From Porodaedalea pini (taxonomy: Eukaryota > Basidiomycota > Agaricomycetes > Hymenochaetales > Hymenochaetaceae): a stretch of 64,000 bases of DNA. The position numbers and the translations under genes are program-made. The stretch is taken from assembly GCA_002794775.1 (NCBI GenBank), contig NBAY01000004.1, forward strand, positions 372,001 through 436,000. The letters run 5' to 3'. The notes beneath the pieces were generated by a model that had not been told where the DNA came from, did no database searches, and saw only the letters and a program-made list of their open reading frames with translations. Below are positions 32,841 through 43,412 of the stretch, one piece after another (the first letter of the stretch is position 1; every line of letters starts with the position of its first letter).

Positions 32841-34026
32841 TTACTCACTGAAAAATTCATACGAGAGCCAGCATAGTGCGTTGCTCGGCATGTGAGTCAG
32901 CACGCGGGGCGTCAGACCCCTTCCAAAGCCCTTGAGACCGTCTCGCATGTAAATAATCCGCAGCGCATCCATAATTCCCCGTGCGCCCCGGATTTCCGTG
33001 TCCTTGGACGTTCCGCGTGTTTGCAGCAACGTCTTTGCCACGTCAAGCGGCGTTGTCACCCCTGCAGCGACGGCGCCGGCCAGTCCACCCGCCACCATGT
33101 GTGTCACAGGCGAATATTCGTTCCGTGGATTAGCAATCCGTTTCACGTGCTCGTACACGGTGAACTGGGCCGCAGTGAAGGGCACAGTCATCATGAGTGT
33201 CGTAGGATATGAGACGTAGAACGCCGACAGACCCTCAGTTTTGAAGACTGTCCGCGCGCAGTTTACTACTGAGCGAAATTCAGAGCCGTGTACTTGCATC
33301 CGCTGCTTTACGACTAGATGCGTATATAAGAAGCATGTTGCCATAAGTTTTGCTACATGAGCGTACCATCGAAAGGATTCATTAAAGCATCACTTGAGAC
33401 GGTTGCAGCGGCACCCGCTATAGCTGTTATCACGGGTCTCGCGATCAGCTAAAGAATAGACTGAGCGCAGCAGCGACTCACACGTCGAAAGGAATTGGTT
33501 TCCGCCCCTGTTCCCCCCAGTCAACTCTTTCACAGCTTCATACATCCCAAAATGCACTGCGTGTGCTGGTCCCGCTCCCAGAATCATCGAGTTGACACCA
33601 CGCCATAATGCACGTAACCCCTCCGTCGACGATATCCGCGAGACAGCGTTTCCTACGCCAGAGTAAATAGCCGCCTGGTTGGTCGCGAACACCTGCATCC
33701 GCGTCTGTAAAGCAAAGCAAAGACCATGTCAACAAGAAAGTGCGGATTGGTCTGAAGAGACCGCACTTTAATGCTGTCTATAGGGAACATGACAGCGTGC
33801 TCCGTGATGCCAGCCTGGATAGTACATCTAAGTCGGTATGATGACATTGAGAGATGGATGAGATTCGTGACTCACAAGGGCACCCGCAGCCATGTTTACC
33901 TTATTATGCGGGCAACGAAACGGGGAAAAATATGAGTGCGACACGTACGAAAGCAAGGATGAAGCTACGCACAGCGAGACCTGCATCGGACGACAGCCCC
34001 TCATATTCAATCTCATCTTCAGCCAT
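32841..34026 (-). CDS. MRS4: Mitochondrial iron carrier, mitoferrin (Mrs3/Mrs4 type), 292 aa
   Basis: Six exons (34026-33973, 33899-33876, 33814-33767, 33704-33482, 33423-33367, 33313-32841) sum to 879 nt. It is a mitochondrial carrier family protein of the inner membrane that imports ferrous iron for haem and Fe-S synthesis. The three carrier repeats show their signatures: MFPIDSIKTRMQ, MNPFDVVKQRMQ and TTPLDVAKTLLQ. The motif set GPAHAVHFGMYE in repeat one and TVPFTAAQFTVYE in repeat two is that of mitoferrins rather than other carriers. The start MAEDEIEYEGLSSDAG gives the expected short acidic N-terminus. Exons 2 and 3 are small (24 and 48 nt), yet rebuild NMAAGALAGITEHAVMFP exactly. The C-terminus (SYEFFSE) is a little shorter than usual. 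Confidence 0.88.
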
Positions 34027-34487
34027 AAGTACCTCAGCAGGAAGAGTCCAGCGATCAGCGACACGAGTGCGTTCACACCGCTGAAACCAGAAAAATATGG
34101 AGCAGCGAAAAGGGCGACCAAGTCACCAAGCCTGCACTCCCGAGAGCAGCAAGCGTGAATTAGATGATTAAGCTCGGCGTGAGGAGCGCCAGCTGGCCGT
34201 CGGTCTTGGTCGACTCGAGAGAAACGCGACAATGGGCGTCCTACTGTAGGAGATGGGAGCGGGTGAAATTGAGGCTGAGAGCGCACCTCGGGCTTTCCGC
34301 CAATCATCCGTTGTGGGCGCAACCTAATTGGTGCACGCAGATCGTCAGCCAATAACATCTCACGCGCTCTTATACCTTGGAATTTATACAGACAAACAAT
34401 TATTTTTTCGATTGCACGTCGGTTACAGTCTATAAAAGAAATACAGACAAACACCTCCAAATGTTCGAATAAAATGTCAATTTATGC
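34027..34487. other. Intergenic; mitoferrin promoter
   Basis: Between the stop of the phosphoribosyltransferase gene and the start of the mitoferrin gene, both on the minus strand. A 210-codon open frame on this strand covers it but has no family resemblance and is read through only because of chance lack of stops; its last part coincides with mitoferrin exon 2. Confidence 0.45.
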
Positions 34488-35670
34488 TCAGGCGCTCTTT
34501 TTCCCCTTGAGCTTGTCCTCGGCAGCTCGTCTGTCGTGCTCCTCGATGTCACTGTAGCGCATAATGAGAACGTGTCCAGTAAATTGTGGGATAGAACGCA
34601 CTTCATTTCCCAAGGATAGTCCAGCCTTTATGACTCGAAGTCAGTAATCGGTGGACGTTAAGGGACAGTTCTCACCAAAAATCAGGCACTTCGTCTCCTG
34701 GGAAATAACTATTTTAAAAAGCTACTCAGCATGCCACAATGACTCAAAAGTTGCAATGCAGGCTCACGGCAGGTCAGCAGGTAGTTCAGCTGCCTTTTTC
34801 TTTAGCTTGTTGTGGACGACGAAGACCGCGAACTCTGTGTGAGCCGCCTCGCGCTGGTCTTCGGGGAGAGCAAGGATCTCCTTCTCGACGTCTGCTTTCA
34901 GCTCCTTGATGGCGTAACTTAGAAGAATGAACATAAGTATAAAGAGCAGACAAAACACACTGTCGACATACTGTAAAGTTTTGCGGGTATCGTCGATTTC
35001 GTCCTGACGGCAGAGTAAAGATAAGATAGAACAGTTAGGGCGGCAGAAGACTCACGACGATGAGGACACGTCGACCAAGCAGAACTTTAGCACCCTCCGG
35101 TCCTCTGTAATAACGAAAACGGTTGTTCTGAATACTAGATGAAAGAAGACAGACGACGTACAGCCACTGCGTCCTTATCACTTCGTTTCCAACCTGCTCC
35201 GCCGTCGTCCCCGGTAGAGATTCGTACAGGGACAGACCAATAGCGAAAATAGGTATATTCTTCTTCGTCTCCGGGTCTTTCAGGAAAGTACGCTGTCAAG
35301 CGCTTGTTTCAATTCTTCTACGGGTCTCTGTAGATAATTAGCAGTATGCGCTTACCAGCACGCGCGCCGGGAAGAAGCCACTGTATGCACGGTTATCTGC
35401 GTTCATCTAGTGCTGTGGATGAAAATAGGAGAGCCGAGAACTGACCCTCCACCTAAAATGAGATTAAGCCGAGGAGTTCACGAGATCGGATTGCAGGCCA
35501 GCTCACCAATTGCGACAAGCAAGTTTGGCTTCCACTCCGCAATTCTCTTTGACGCGCCCTTTATGATGTTGTGCACATCGTTATAAGTTATGCGCTTCGA
35601 CGTGACTTGAGTAAACTTCATCGTGAGGTACAAGTAGTTATCCACTCACGAGGTGCTCTGGTTCGCCCAT
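34488..35670 (-). CDS. XPT1: Purine phosphoribosyltransferase (Xpt1/Hpt1-like), 207 aa
   Basis: Eleven exons for 207 aa: 35670-35650, 35594-35507, 35452-35446, 35380-35356, 35292-35162, 35104-35056, 35003-34972, 34917-34768, 34708-34676, 34625-34602, 34551-34488 (624 nt). It transfers phosphoribosyl from PRPP to a purine base (xanthine, hypoxanthine or guanine) in salvage. Key parts are RITYNDVHNIIKGAS near the start, AIGGGGFFPARVLRTF, the PRPP-binding loop RRVLIVDEIDDTRKTL, and the C-terminal YPWEMNDIEEHDRRAAEDK. The third exon is only 7 nt and supplies the middle of the GGGG turn; without it the frame gives IVA and loses the motif. Which base is preferred cannot be told. It is divergent from the RPC53 gene with 223 bp between the start codons. 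Confidence 0.88.
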
Positions 35671-35893
35671 CGTCGTGATATGTGAGCTTAGACACTGGCA
35701 AGTAAATCAGGAAGAGATCTAAAGGGAAGAAAGGGAAGTCTGAGTCGCGCCAAAATCAGGAAAGGATCGACGGCCGCATTGGATTTGCGCCTCCAACTTT
35801 CTTCGCGCGACGTCTGCCTTATGACTCGAGCACTGCCGTGCTCAACTACCGTTTGCTCCTTTGCTGTCTACGTGTTAAATTACTCCTTCAGCG
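35671..35893. promoter_or_regulatory. XPT1/RPC53 divergent promoter
   Basis: The 223 bp between the two start codons must carry both promoters. The RPC53 side has a pyrimidine-rich stretch (TACCGTTTGCTCCTTTGCTG) just before its ATG. No TATA box is evident. Confidence 0.45.
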
Positions 35894-37577
35894 ATGTCCG
35901 GCCATACTGGATCTGGCTCTGGACAAAACGGGTCGATACCAAAAGCCATCGGTAGTTTCACAAAAAGGCAGGACGATGTAACACGCCGAGGGACGTCGAA
36001 AATGAAGTTCACTCCAACGCTGCCTGTGCGGAGAAAGAAGGAGTGCGTCGAACCTATCCCTCCATAAGCATGTGCTTCAGCTCCGTTGACGCATGCATTT
36101 GCAGGGAACCGAAACCCGTGCGCTTTTTTTTCTTCTTCGCTCCTTCGTCTCGCTATATGCGATAATACTCTCCTGACTTATGAAACTTCCAATAGGAAGC
36201 AAAAGTTGACAAGCCTGCGCCTGATTCTGGAGGAAGGGGCCGCGGAAGGGGCAGAGGACGCGGGCGGGGTGACGCCCGCGGGAGTGCGCCCCGCGCCGAT
36301 CCAGAGATGGTAGCAAGCGGACCTTTCGCGCTCGGTCCAACCATGGCAGGCTCTTCCACCGCCCGCCGGGCAGCTCCACGCTCAAACTTCGCTCCAGTCA
36401 CGCCCTTCGGCGCGCCAGCATCCTCCTCCCTTGGCGCAGGACTTACGCAGTCGACAGCGCCGTCGCTGAAGCGCGAGCCGCCCGATCCTGGCCAGAAGGT
36501 CATCGATGTCGATGCGTATTCTGACCCAGACGAAGGAGTCGAAGTTGTTGATATTGATGATGTGCGGCGGATGGACTGGATGGCACCGGAGAGCCTGCGG
36601 AAAGAGAAGGTGCGAGAGAAAAAGAAGAAGCCAGGTGTGAAGAGAGAGACATCAAAAGGCAAAGGGAAAGTGAAAGGTCAGTTAGAACCAGTTTTTAGTG
36701 GTATTCAACATCGAATTTGAACATGGTCCTCTCGATACAGCCGAGCCACAAGATGTCGAACTGGAGGAAGAGGAGGAAGAGCAAGTTGACCTTGCGAATG
36801 CTCTAGACCTTTCCGAAAGCGAAGAAGAGGACGAAATGGAAGATCTCATCAACGATTTCGCATTACAAGAAGAAGACCTAGATGTAGTTCGTCTCACTAC
36901 ACATTTCCTATACATTTTCTAACCTCGCACGCTACAGGACCTGAACGTCCGAGAAGAAAGATTGTATTTCTTCCAATTTCCCGACCCCTTCCCAACCTTC
37001 CTCCCACACGAGCCTCCACAGCCTCAGGACGTCGACATGACCGAAGCTGTGTCGAAGCAGACTGGCCAAGGGAAAGCGCCAGAAGGCTTGGAGAAGGGCA
37101 AGAAGGCGGTATCGTTTGCGCCGGACGTGAAACCTCCTGCGTCTGGCGCGGGCACGCCTGCTCTGGATGGTACGAAGAAAGAGGATGGGCCGGCTCCGCC
37201 GCTCGATGGCGTTATCGGCAGGCTCGAGATTCATCAGAGCGGAGCCGTCAAAATGCGTTTAGAAAATGGGATTCTACTTGACGTGAGTTTTTTTCAATTT
37301 AGTGACAACCAGACAATTTGTGTTTATTTCCTTTATGAAGGTCACTGCTGCGACACAGCCATCATTCCTCCAGCATGCCATGCACATTGACACGGAGAAA
37401 AAGAGGCTGAGCGTACTCGGCGAGGTGAATCGTAGATTTGTTGTGTCGCCGAATATCGAGGCACTCCTCGAATCGCTCGAGCTTGAGGAGCAGCAGGCTG
37501 CGATGGATGTCGACAAGCTTGACGAAGGCTTGATTAAAATGGAGACAGAGAAAGAAAAGCTGAAGAAAAAGGTGTAA
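35894..37577 (+). CDS. RPC53: RNA polymerase III subunit C53 (RPC4), 455 aa
   Basis: Six exons (35894-36042, 36105-36117, 36196-36676, 36741-36883, 36938-37282, 37341-37577) sum to 1368 nt. C53 pairs with C37 on Pol III and acts in termination and reinitiation. The N-terminus is basic and disordered with KFTPTLPVRRKKEEPKPEAK and a Gly/Arg run (GRGRGRGRGRGRG). The middle is acidic. The conserved C-terminal domain starts with REERLYFFQFPDPFPTFLP and continues through VIGRLEIHQSGAVKMRLENG to VTAATQPSFLQHAMHID. Exon 2 is a 13-nt micro-exon; it is needed to bring exon 1 (phase 2) and exon 3 (phase 0) into frame and yields EEPKPE. The protein ends in a Lys/Glu helix. Confidence 0.9.
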
Positions 37578-38772
37578 TGCACCTCCGTTCTTTGTTATAC
37601 ATTGGAACTGGTGCACATGCCACATATAGTGTGGACATCATCGTTTACCAAAAATACTGAGCTGGTCAACGGCTGGAGGCATTTGACTGAGATCACGCAC
37701 ATACATAGGGAGCATGGAAGGACCATTGATCCACTACGGTTCAGAGCTTGAGCTATGTAACTGTATCCTGCATTCTCAAATTATGTCTTCGTCTGAGTGA
37801 GTTGCTTGCGACGCTGGAATAGGCGGCGTCTCCGGCGTTGAAGGGCATTAATTCGAACGATAACGTAGAAGGTTTTTCTGGGTGAGTATCAGTGGCGTAT
37901 CACATTAATATTCCTGGTCCACAACGTGTACTCAAGTGCCGTAGTCTGTATAATGTGACTCGGACCCGCCCACTGCACTCCAAATTCCATTGATTTAAAA
38001 AGGAAACTCTCGGATGTTCCCGAGCTCAGTCCCATAAATTCTCTTGCTGTGTGCTTTTCTCTGTCTTTCTTTTTGCGCGCGCAAGGTTGGCCGTCGGGAC
38101 AATATTAATGGTGAGCATGCTTCGTCTGGACATAATCCATTACTCTTTCTTTGTATGATGTTTGAGGCATTTGGCTTTACGCGGGCTCTCCGCGGTGCAG
38201 AAAACTATCTCAGCTACCTTCGAGGGGGCCGGCTTTGGTCGACCACTCTCGCTTTTTCTGACTCTAGATCTCCCTTCTTTTCTCATATCATTGTCCAGCT
38301 CGCTAATTAATCTTGCACCGCTTGTTCTTCAGTCTAGGGCTTGCTCCGCTGGATTGCTTGCTACCGGATGATGAATGGAGAAGCGGAGTGCGACTGATTG
38401 AGGGAGGTGATGCTGGGCCTTCGCGTGTTTCCTCGGCGTTGCTAGCATAACCCGCAGGACCGCTTGGCAGTACTATGGTAGTCGTGGCGGTCGATATTAA
38501 TATTGTGCCTTGTATATATCTTGTTGCCGACATACGCATTAATATTCCTCTGACTCGATGTGAATTTTTGAGCTCGGCAAAAGCGGCAACTCAACGCATA
38601 GCCGCAGCCGTTAGACTAAGTATACAAGTACGTACTTCGCTCAAATCTCCCGTCAGGTTCTGACAACAGCCATCAACCTCCGCTGACAAAGGCCGACCCT
38701 GAAAGCGTACTTACACATATAACTAGCAATATTAATCTCCTCCGTCGTGGGCTGTTTACTAGCCAGAACGCG
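37578..38772. other. Intergenic, no gene seen
   Basis: About 1.2 kb with no supported coding region. It contains several scattered copies of an ATTAATATT core (near 37903, 38100, 38495, 38539 and 38733), some within CATTAATATTCC. These could be binding sites or just AT-rich coincidence. It should hold the promoter of the Zn2Cys6 regulator that starts at 38773. Confidence 0.45.
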
Positions 38773-41700
38773 ATGGGGAACGAAAAGGAACTGTCGAAGG
38801 CTTCGAGCCACACGAGCAAGAACGACCGCGACCGCAAAGTCGGCATGTCTTGCGCGGAGTGCAGGAGGTCGGCCTCATTCCACGTTCCGCTGCGATGGAT
38901 CTGACGGTGCGGTTTTAATCCAGATCCAAATTGAAGTGCGACCGTACCTTTCCATGCTCGGTAGGCCGTTTACACCGGATGCATATAGAAACACGCTCAT
39001 CGCTGTATCGCTGTATACAGGCATGCGTACGAAGAGGCTGCGCCAACATTTGTCCGGACGGTACGCTGCTTTCATTTGCACTTCGCAGGAAATCATAAAG
39101 TGGGATGTGATATCACAGGAACTTTGGCTGCGACAAAGGGGAACAAGTGAGTACGCCCTCCAATCGTTCGCAGTCTATGTCTCATCGTGCCGCTGCCTCT
39201 AGGGTCCTGCAAACACAGAATGAAACGCTCCTGCAGACCGTGAAGCGCTTAAGCGGACGCGTACGCGAACTCGAAGCAGCCTTGAGCAAGACACAGGCTC
39301 AGATATCTCCCCAACCGCACCCGTTGCTCGAAGGCAACGAACAGATGAAGGAAATCGACACGGGTACATATGAGGAAGAGGACTCGGCGAAGGATGATGT
39401 TGAGGAAGCATCTGACTTAGTTGGTTCGCTTTCTATCGGAGAGCAAGGTCAAGCTCGCTTCCATGGGCAGTCTTCAGCCTCAGAGGTAGGTCGTCTGTCA
39501 CACTTGTGTTCTCTTCTGACCCTTTATTGCGCATACATAGTTCCTACAGACCCTCCTACCAGTGAGTTCATCGATAGTCCTTGGTGTATAGTCTGACATC
39601 ATCCAACATCAGGGCTCAGACGATGATCCTCAACAAGTACTTCATTCTCGCAATATGTACAGGATTGGTCTACCGCTCTATATCATCGATCTCATCAACG
39701 CGTTCCCCTTCAACGTCATTACGCCAGACCCAGAAGCGAAGTCTACAATCCTCCGCTACCTTCCCAACCATCAAAAGGCGCTTGGCCTTGCACTTCTTTA
39801 TTTCGAACATGCAGGTTGCTCGTGAGTATGCTCTCAGGTTATCTAGCTCGCTACAACTCTCATCATTACTCTTTGCTATTCCAGATTCCAAGTGGTCCAA
39901 CAGGATATATTCGTCCCGAACCTCCTTTTTGTGCTCCTACAGACCACAAAGGGGATAACAATAGGAGAAAACCTGCATTCGCACCAGGTCGCCGTCATCT
40001 ATCTCGTTCTCGCAATTGGCGCCCACCTGAGCGAGGAGAGCAACGGCAAAGCTGAGGGAGAAAAAAATTACCTGCTCGCATGCGCAGCTATGTCCTTGAG
40101 TCCCATTGTTAAGGAGGCGACGAGCGCATCGTTGCAGGCCCTGTTCGTCATGGTGCAGTACTTCAATTGCGTGGACAGCCCAGCATGCGAGCGCCGGTGG
40201 CTTTTGAGTGGCGTATTATACCGTCTGGCGTATTCGGTGAGTTGCGTTCGCTTATTCGATAGCTTTGAATATAATTCTGAGTAGAATGTCTTAGATTGGT
40301 CTTCGTGAGTTTATTTACTGTTATAAGCAAGACGGGGGCTCAAAGTAGGTTTCAGAACGTGATCCTGCTTTATGGAACCTGAGTCCAGAAGAGACCCAGC
40401 GTCGGCGGACGCTTTTTTGGGAGATATATACTTGGGATGCGTGGAACGTGAGCGCGAGCTTCCTGCTTCACTATCAAAGTCATTTCTGATTCGCTTATGG
40501 CTCAGAGTATTATATATGGGCGCCCACCTTCTCTGAACATCAACTATACGGATTGTCGGTTCCCCGAGGATAAGTCGCAGATTTACAACTCCAAAGGGGA
40601 GCGGGAAATGGGTTGTGAGTTTTCATTTTCTTCTTGTGTTCTTGATTATATTCATATAGCGTTCTTAACTCTATTACCTTGTGACTTGAAGTCGAGGCGT
40701 ATAAGCACCGGTTTGCAGCCTTTATCCTCGCACCTGTTTTGAATCATATTTTCGGTGTGCGCCAGCTGAACTATGCAGCACTTCTTGAGGTCGACATCAA
40801 GTTGCGGAAGCTGCCACCTCCATCTTGGTTGCTCGCTCCGACGAGCGGAAAAGGAGAGCCTGTTGATGGCAGGGCATGGAACAGTAATTCCACAAAGGCT
40901 ATGCAACAATATTGCGTCGTCTGCTACAGGGAAGCGAGTGAGTATTGTACAATCAGAACTGAAGTCCTCGTTGAATAGCTGTCCGCAGCACTTCTGTACA
41001 TCCACCGCAGGTACTTCGCAACAGCGATCAAAATGAACGGCGCAGACCCATTAAAAACTAAATATGGGGCTTCTGTGATGGCGGCTTGCAGAAGCGCGTG
41101 TCTTCTGCTGTCTAGCCTGCGCGGGCTGTACGGTGCACATCCGTGTCTTGCTACAAAACAACCGTTCTTCTGGTCTGGCGCATTCTCTTCAATTGTAGGT
41201 CTTCATTTTGTTCCGGCTAGCACTTAACTCATGTTTCTGTTAAGATCGTGCTGGGGTGTTTGGTGTACAACTCACCGGGTTGCTCATTAGCTGGCGATGC
41301 ACTGCGCGCCATCGAAGATGGCGTCGAGTTATACGCAATGCGCGTATTTGACGACAGTTCGCCAAGTGTTGTAAGTCTTAACCAGTTTCATTCGTATTTC
41401 ATCGCGGTCTTGCTTACCGCGGTTTGCGGCAGAAACTACTGGCCTCTGTACGGGATAGCGTACGTCATATGTTCGAAAGGTACAAGAAGCATAGCGATAT
41501 GAGTACAGAAGAATTCACGGTCGAGCATGAATTGGACTGCGCGACGATGCGCGTCTTGGAGGGGAATACTGTCTTGATTAATATGAACGAAGTGAAGGCG
41601 AAGACTCCGATGTCGAGTGGCACAGCCTCCGACGGGTCTTCACCTTCCTCGAATTCCGAGCCTTCTGAGGGAGCTCATGAGAAAGGGGCAGCGTCTCATA

Positions 41701-42164
41701 GTGCCTGGTCAGACTCCAGTACGGAGCAGAACCCAGACTTCAGGATGGTCGACTTCTCCGGGGTTCACTACGCCCCAGAGCCTTCATTCATGCAACAGAC
41801 TACCACGTATGCTATGGCCCCATCGATATACGGCGCTCTCGACACGGCGGCTGACGAGCGTCCCGGGCCTACCGAGGCAGGTTCTTCGAAAATGAGCGTG
41901 CAGCAAGATGGTCTTGCAACTGCGCAGAACGGGAGCATGTATCCGTCGCCGGCAGGTTTCGCATACGCGGAGCCGTTGATCATGCGAGACGCTGTCATGC
42001 CGCCGTATGGCGCGCCAGGGATGCAATACGAGCCGACGACCGGGATGGCAGATATGTATTTGCTGAACCAAAATGAATATATGCCTCAGGGAACTGAGGT
42101 GTATGACCAAGCAAGCTGGGAGAGGTTCTTGAGCGAGATGGGCATGTCTAGTACGGGCACATAA
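38773..42164 (+). CDS. Zn2Cys6 fungal transcription factor, 861 aa
   Basis: Fifteen exons sum to 2586 nt: 38773-38867, 38924-38960, 39021-39060, 39119-39146, 39203-39485, 39541-39561, 39613-39821, 39885-40236, 40295-40304, 40356-40447, 40506-40614, 40692-40937, 40989-41194, 41245-41370, 41433-42164. The binuclear zinc cluster at about residues 27-57 reads CAECRRSKLKCDRTFPCSAC then VRRGCANICP. It is followed by the linker GTLAATKGNK and a coiled-coil helix (LLQTVKRLSGRVRELEAAL) for dimerisation. The fungal_trans middle homology region spans about 200-560 with SIGLQRDPALWNLSPEETQR, RRRTLFWEIYTWDAW and SIIYGRPPSLNINYTDCRFP. The last exon encodes a disordered Ser/Tyr/Met-rich activation-type tail. 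Exons of 10 and 21 nt are needed for frame. Target genes are unknown. A truncated inverted paralogue lies just downstream. Confidence 0.88.
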
Positions 42165-42775
42165 TTTTTGGGCTTCGAGGTTCGAAATCAGGCATGTGCT
42201 TTTATTGTCTTAGCACCTCGTAGTGCTGAGGGACATTAACTTTGTATACTTCATTATCTATTCCGCATTAACTTAAGCCCACCGCTGTAATATATAATAA
42301 CAAAGAAATCCAGGTTTTATTTTGTGCTTGTGGTTTTTCCATCTGCATTCTGGTCAGCCGTATACAAAATTGATGTCTGTTGTGCCATTCCGTGTAAAGC
42401 AATTAGAAACTAGAGATTGTCTTCACATATTAATGCTCGCCTCCTGGGAATGCAAGTCCCACTGATAATCGTTTAAAACCAGCTTCCACGTAGCGTCATC
42501 ATATGGCTCAAATAGTACCTTCCCGACGCTGAAGGCGCAGCCCGTCCCAATGTTGTGAAAATGTTCGTCTCTGGTGTGTTGAACGAGGGCGGATCAGCTG
42601 ACAACGAACCACAGAGACTCGACTCAGCTGCATCGAGCGGTATATTTGCTGTCGGACCACTGGACGTCCCCGATACCTCTGTCAGCTTTAGTTGTGAAGC
42701 AGCATCCACGTGAAACGCGTCGCTCGCGGCATAACTAGAGAAACGGACGTGGTGACAGAAATTTATTATGCTTAC
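42165..42775. other. Region between regulator and its inverted relic
   Basis: Contains the 3' flank of the regulator. On the minus strand an open stretch at 42473-42709 (Ser/Thr-rich, ending TLRGSWF) follows the last recognisable exon of the relic across a possible acceptor at about 42735, but not in its frame. A different frame there also looks partly coding (KVLFEPYDDATWKLVL). I could not build a gene from either. Confidence 0.4.
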
Positions 42776-43139
42776 AGGTTCACTTTTGTTGGTATAAGAG
42801 TTCCTGAATGGGAACGATAGTTTAGTGACGATTTCCTCTTAGTGCTGCGAGAAATTCCACTTTCAGGACATAGGCAGGCACACCCTCTCCTGATGCAGTT
42901 CTGAAGTAGACTGTAGATAAGAGAAGACTGAAGCCAAGCTGGATAAGTATACTCACGGAGCACGGAATTTTTAAGTCGCACCTGATCTTTAACCTGAATA
43001 CAATGAGGATTGGACTCAGCGAGGAATCAAGGAAGTCGGTTCGAGAAAACTAGATAGGCCTGTTGCATTCCGAGCATGAGAGCCGTTTTCGACCACATCT
43101 TCCTTTTCTGTTGTTTTGCTTGGCTAGTGAGGTGCTCAT
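42776..43139 (-). pseudogene. Truncated Zn2Cys6 regulator paralogue
   Basis: Four exons recreate only the DNA-binding part of a Zn2Cys6 factor: 43139-43060, 42993-42957, 42900-42861, 42803-42776. They encode MSTSLAKQNNRKGRCGRKRL, then CSECNRLKIRCDLKIPCSNC, IRRGCACLCP and EGTLIPTKVN. Exons two to four are 37, 40 and 28 nt, exactly the lengths of the corresponding exons in the regulator at 38773, and all intron phases agree. Exon 1 ends at AG|GC instead of AG|GT. After exon 4 the next acceptor leads to a stop within 15 codons, and the fungal_trans domain is missing. It is either a decaying inverted duplicate or a short DNA-binding-only protein. Confidence 0.6.
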
Positions 43140-43412
43140 TTGGCGAAAATCCGGGTTGCGGCTTCAAGAAGAGAGCAGTCGAGTGCATTCGCCGACTTGC
43201 CTGCATCAAAGTTAAGGACACGGACCATGTGGTCGAACGTACTCTCCCCACCATATGCGGTAGGACATTTTCTTCGAGTTCGTTGTGTGTGGCCCGGGTT
43301 GCACGTAGCTTTATAAATTATATATGCATGTGACTAAGCGGTCACCAAACAAGCCACGCGTGCATCTCGATTCACATGCGCTTCAAAACGGGTCGAAGGC
43401 ATCCGCAGAAGA

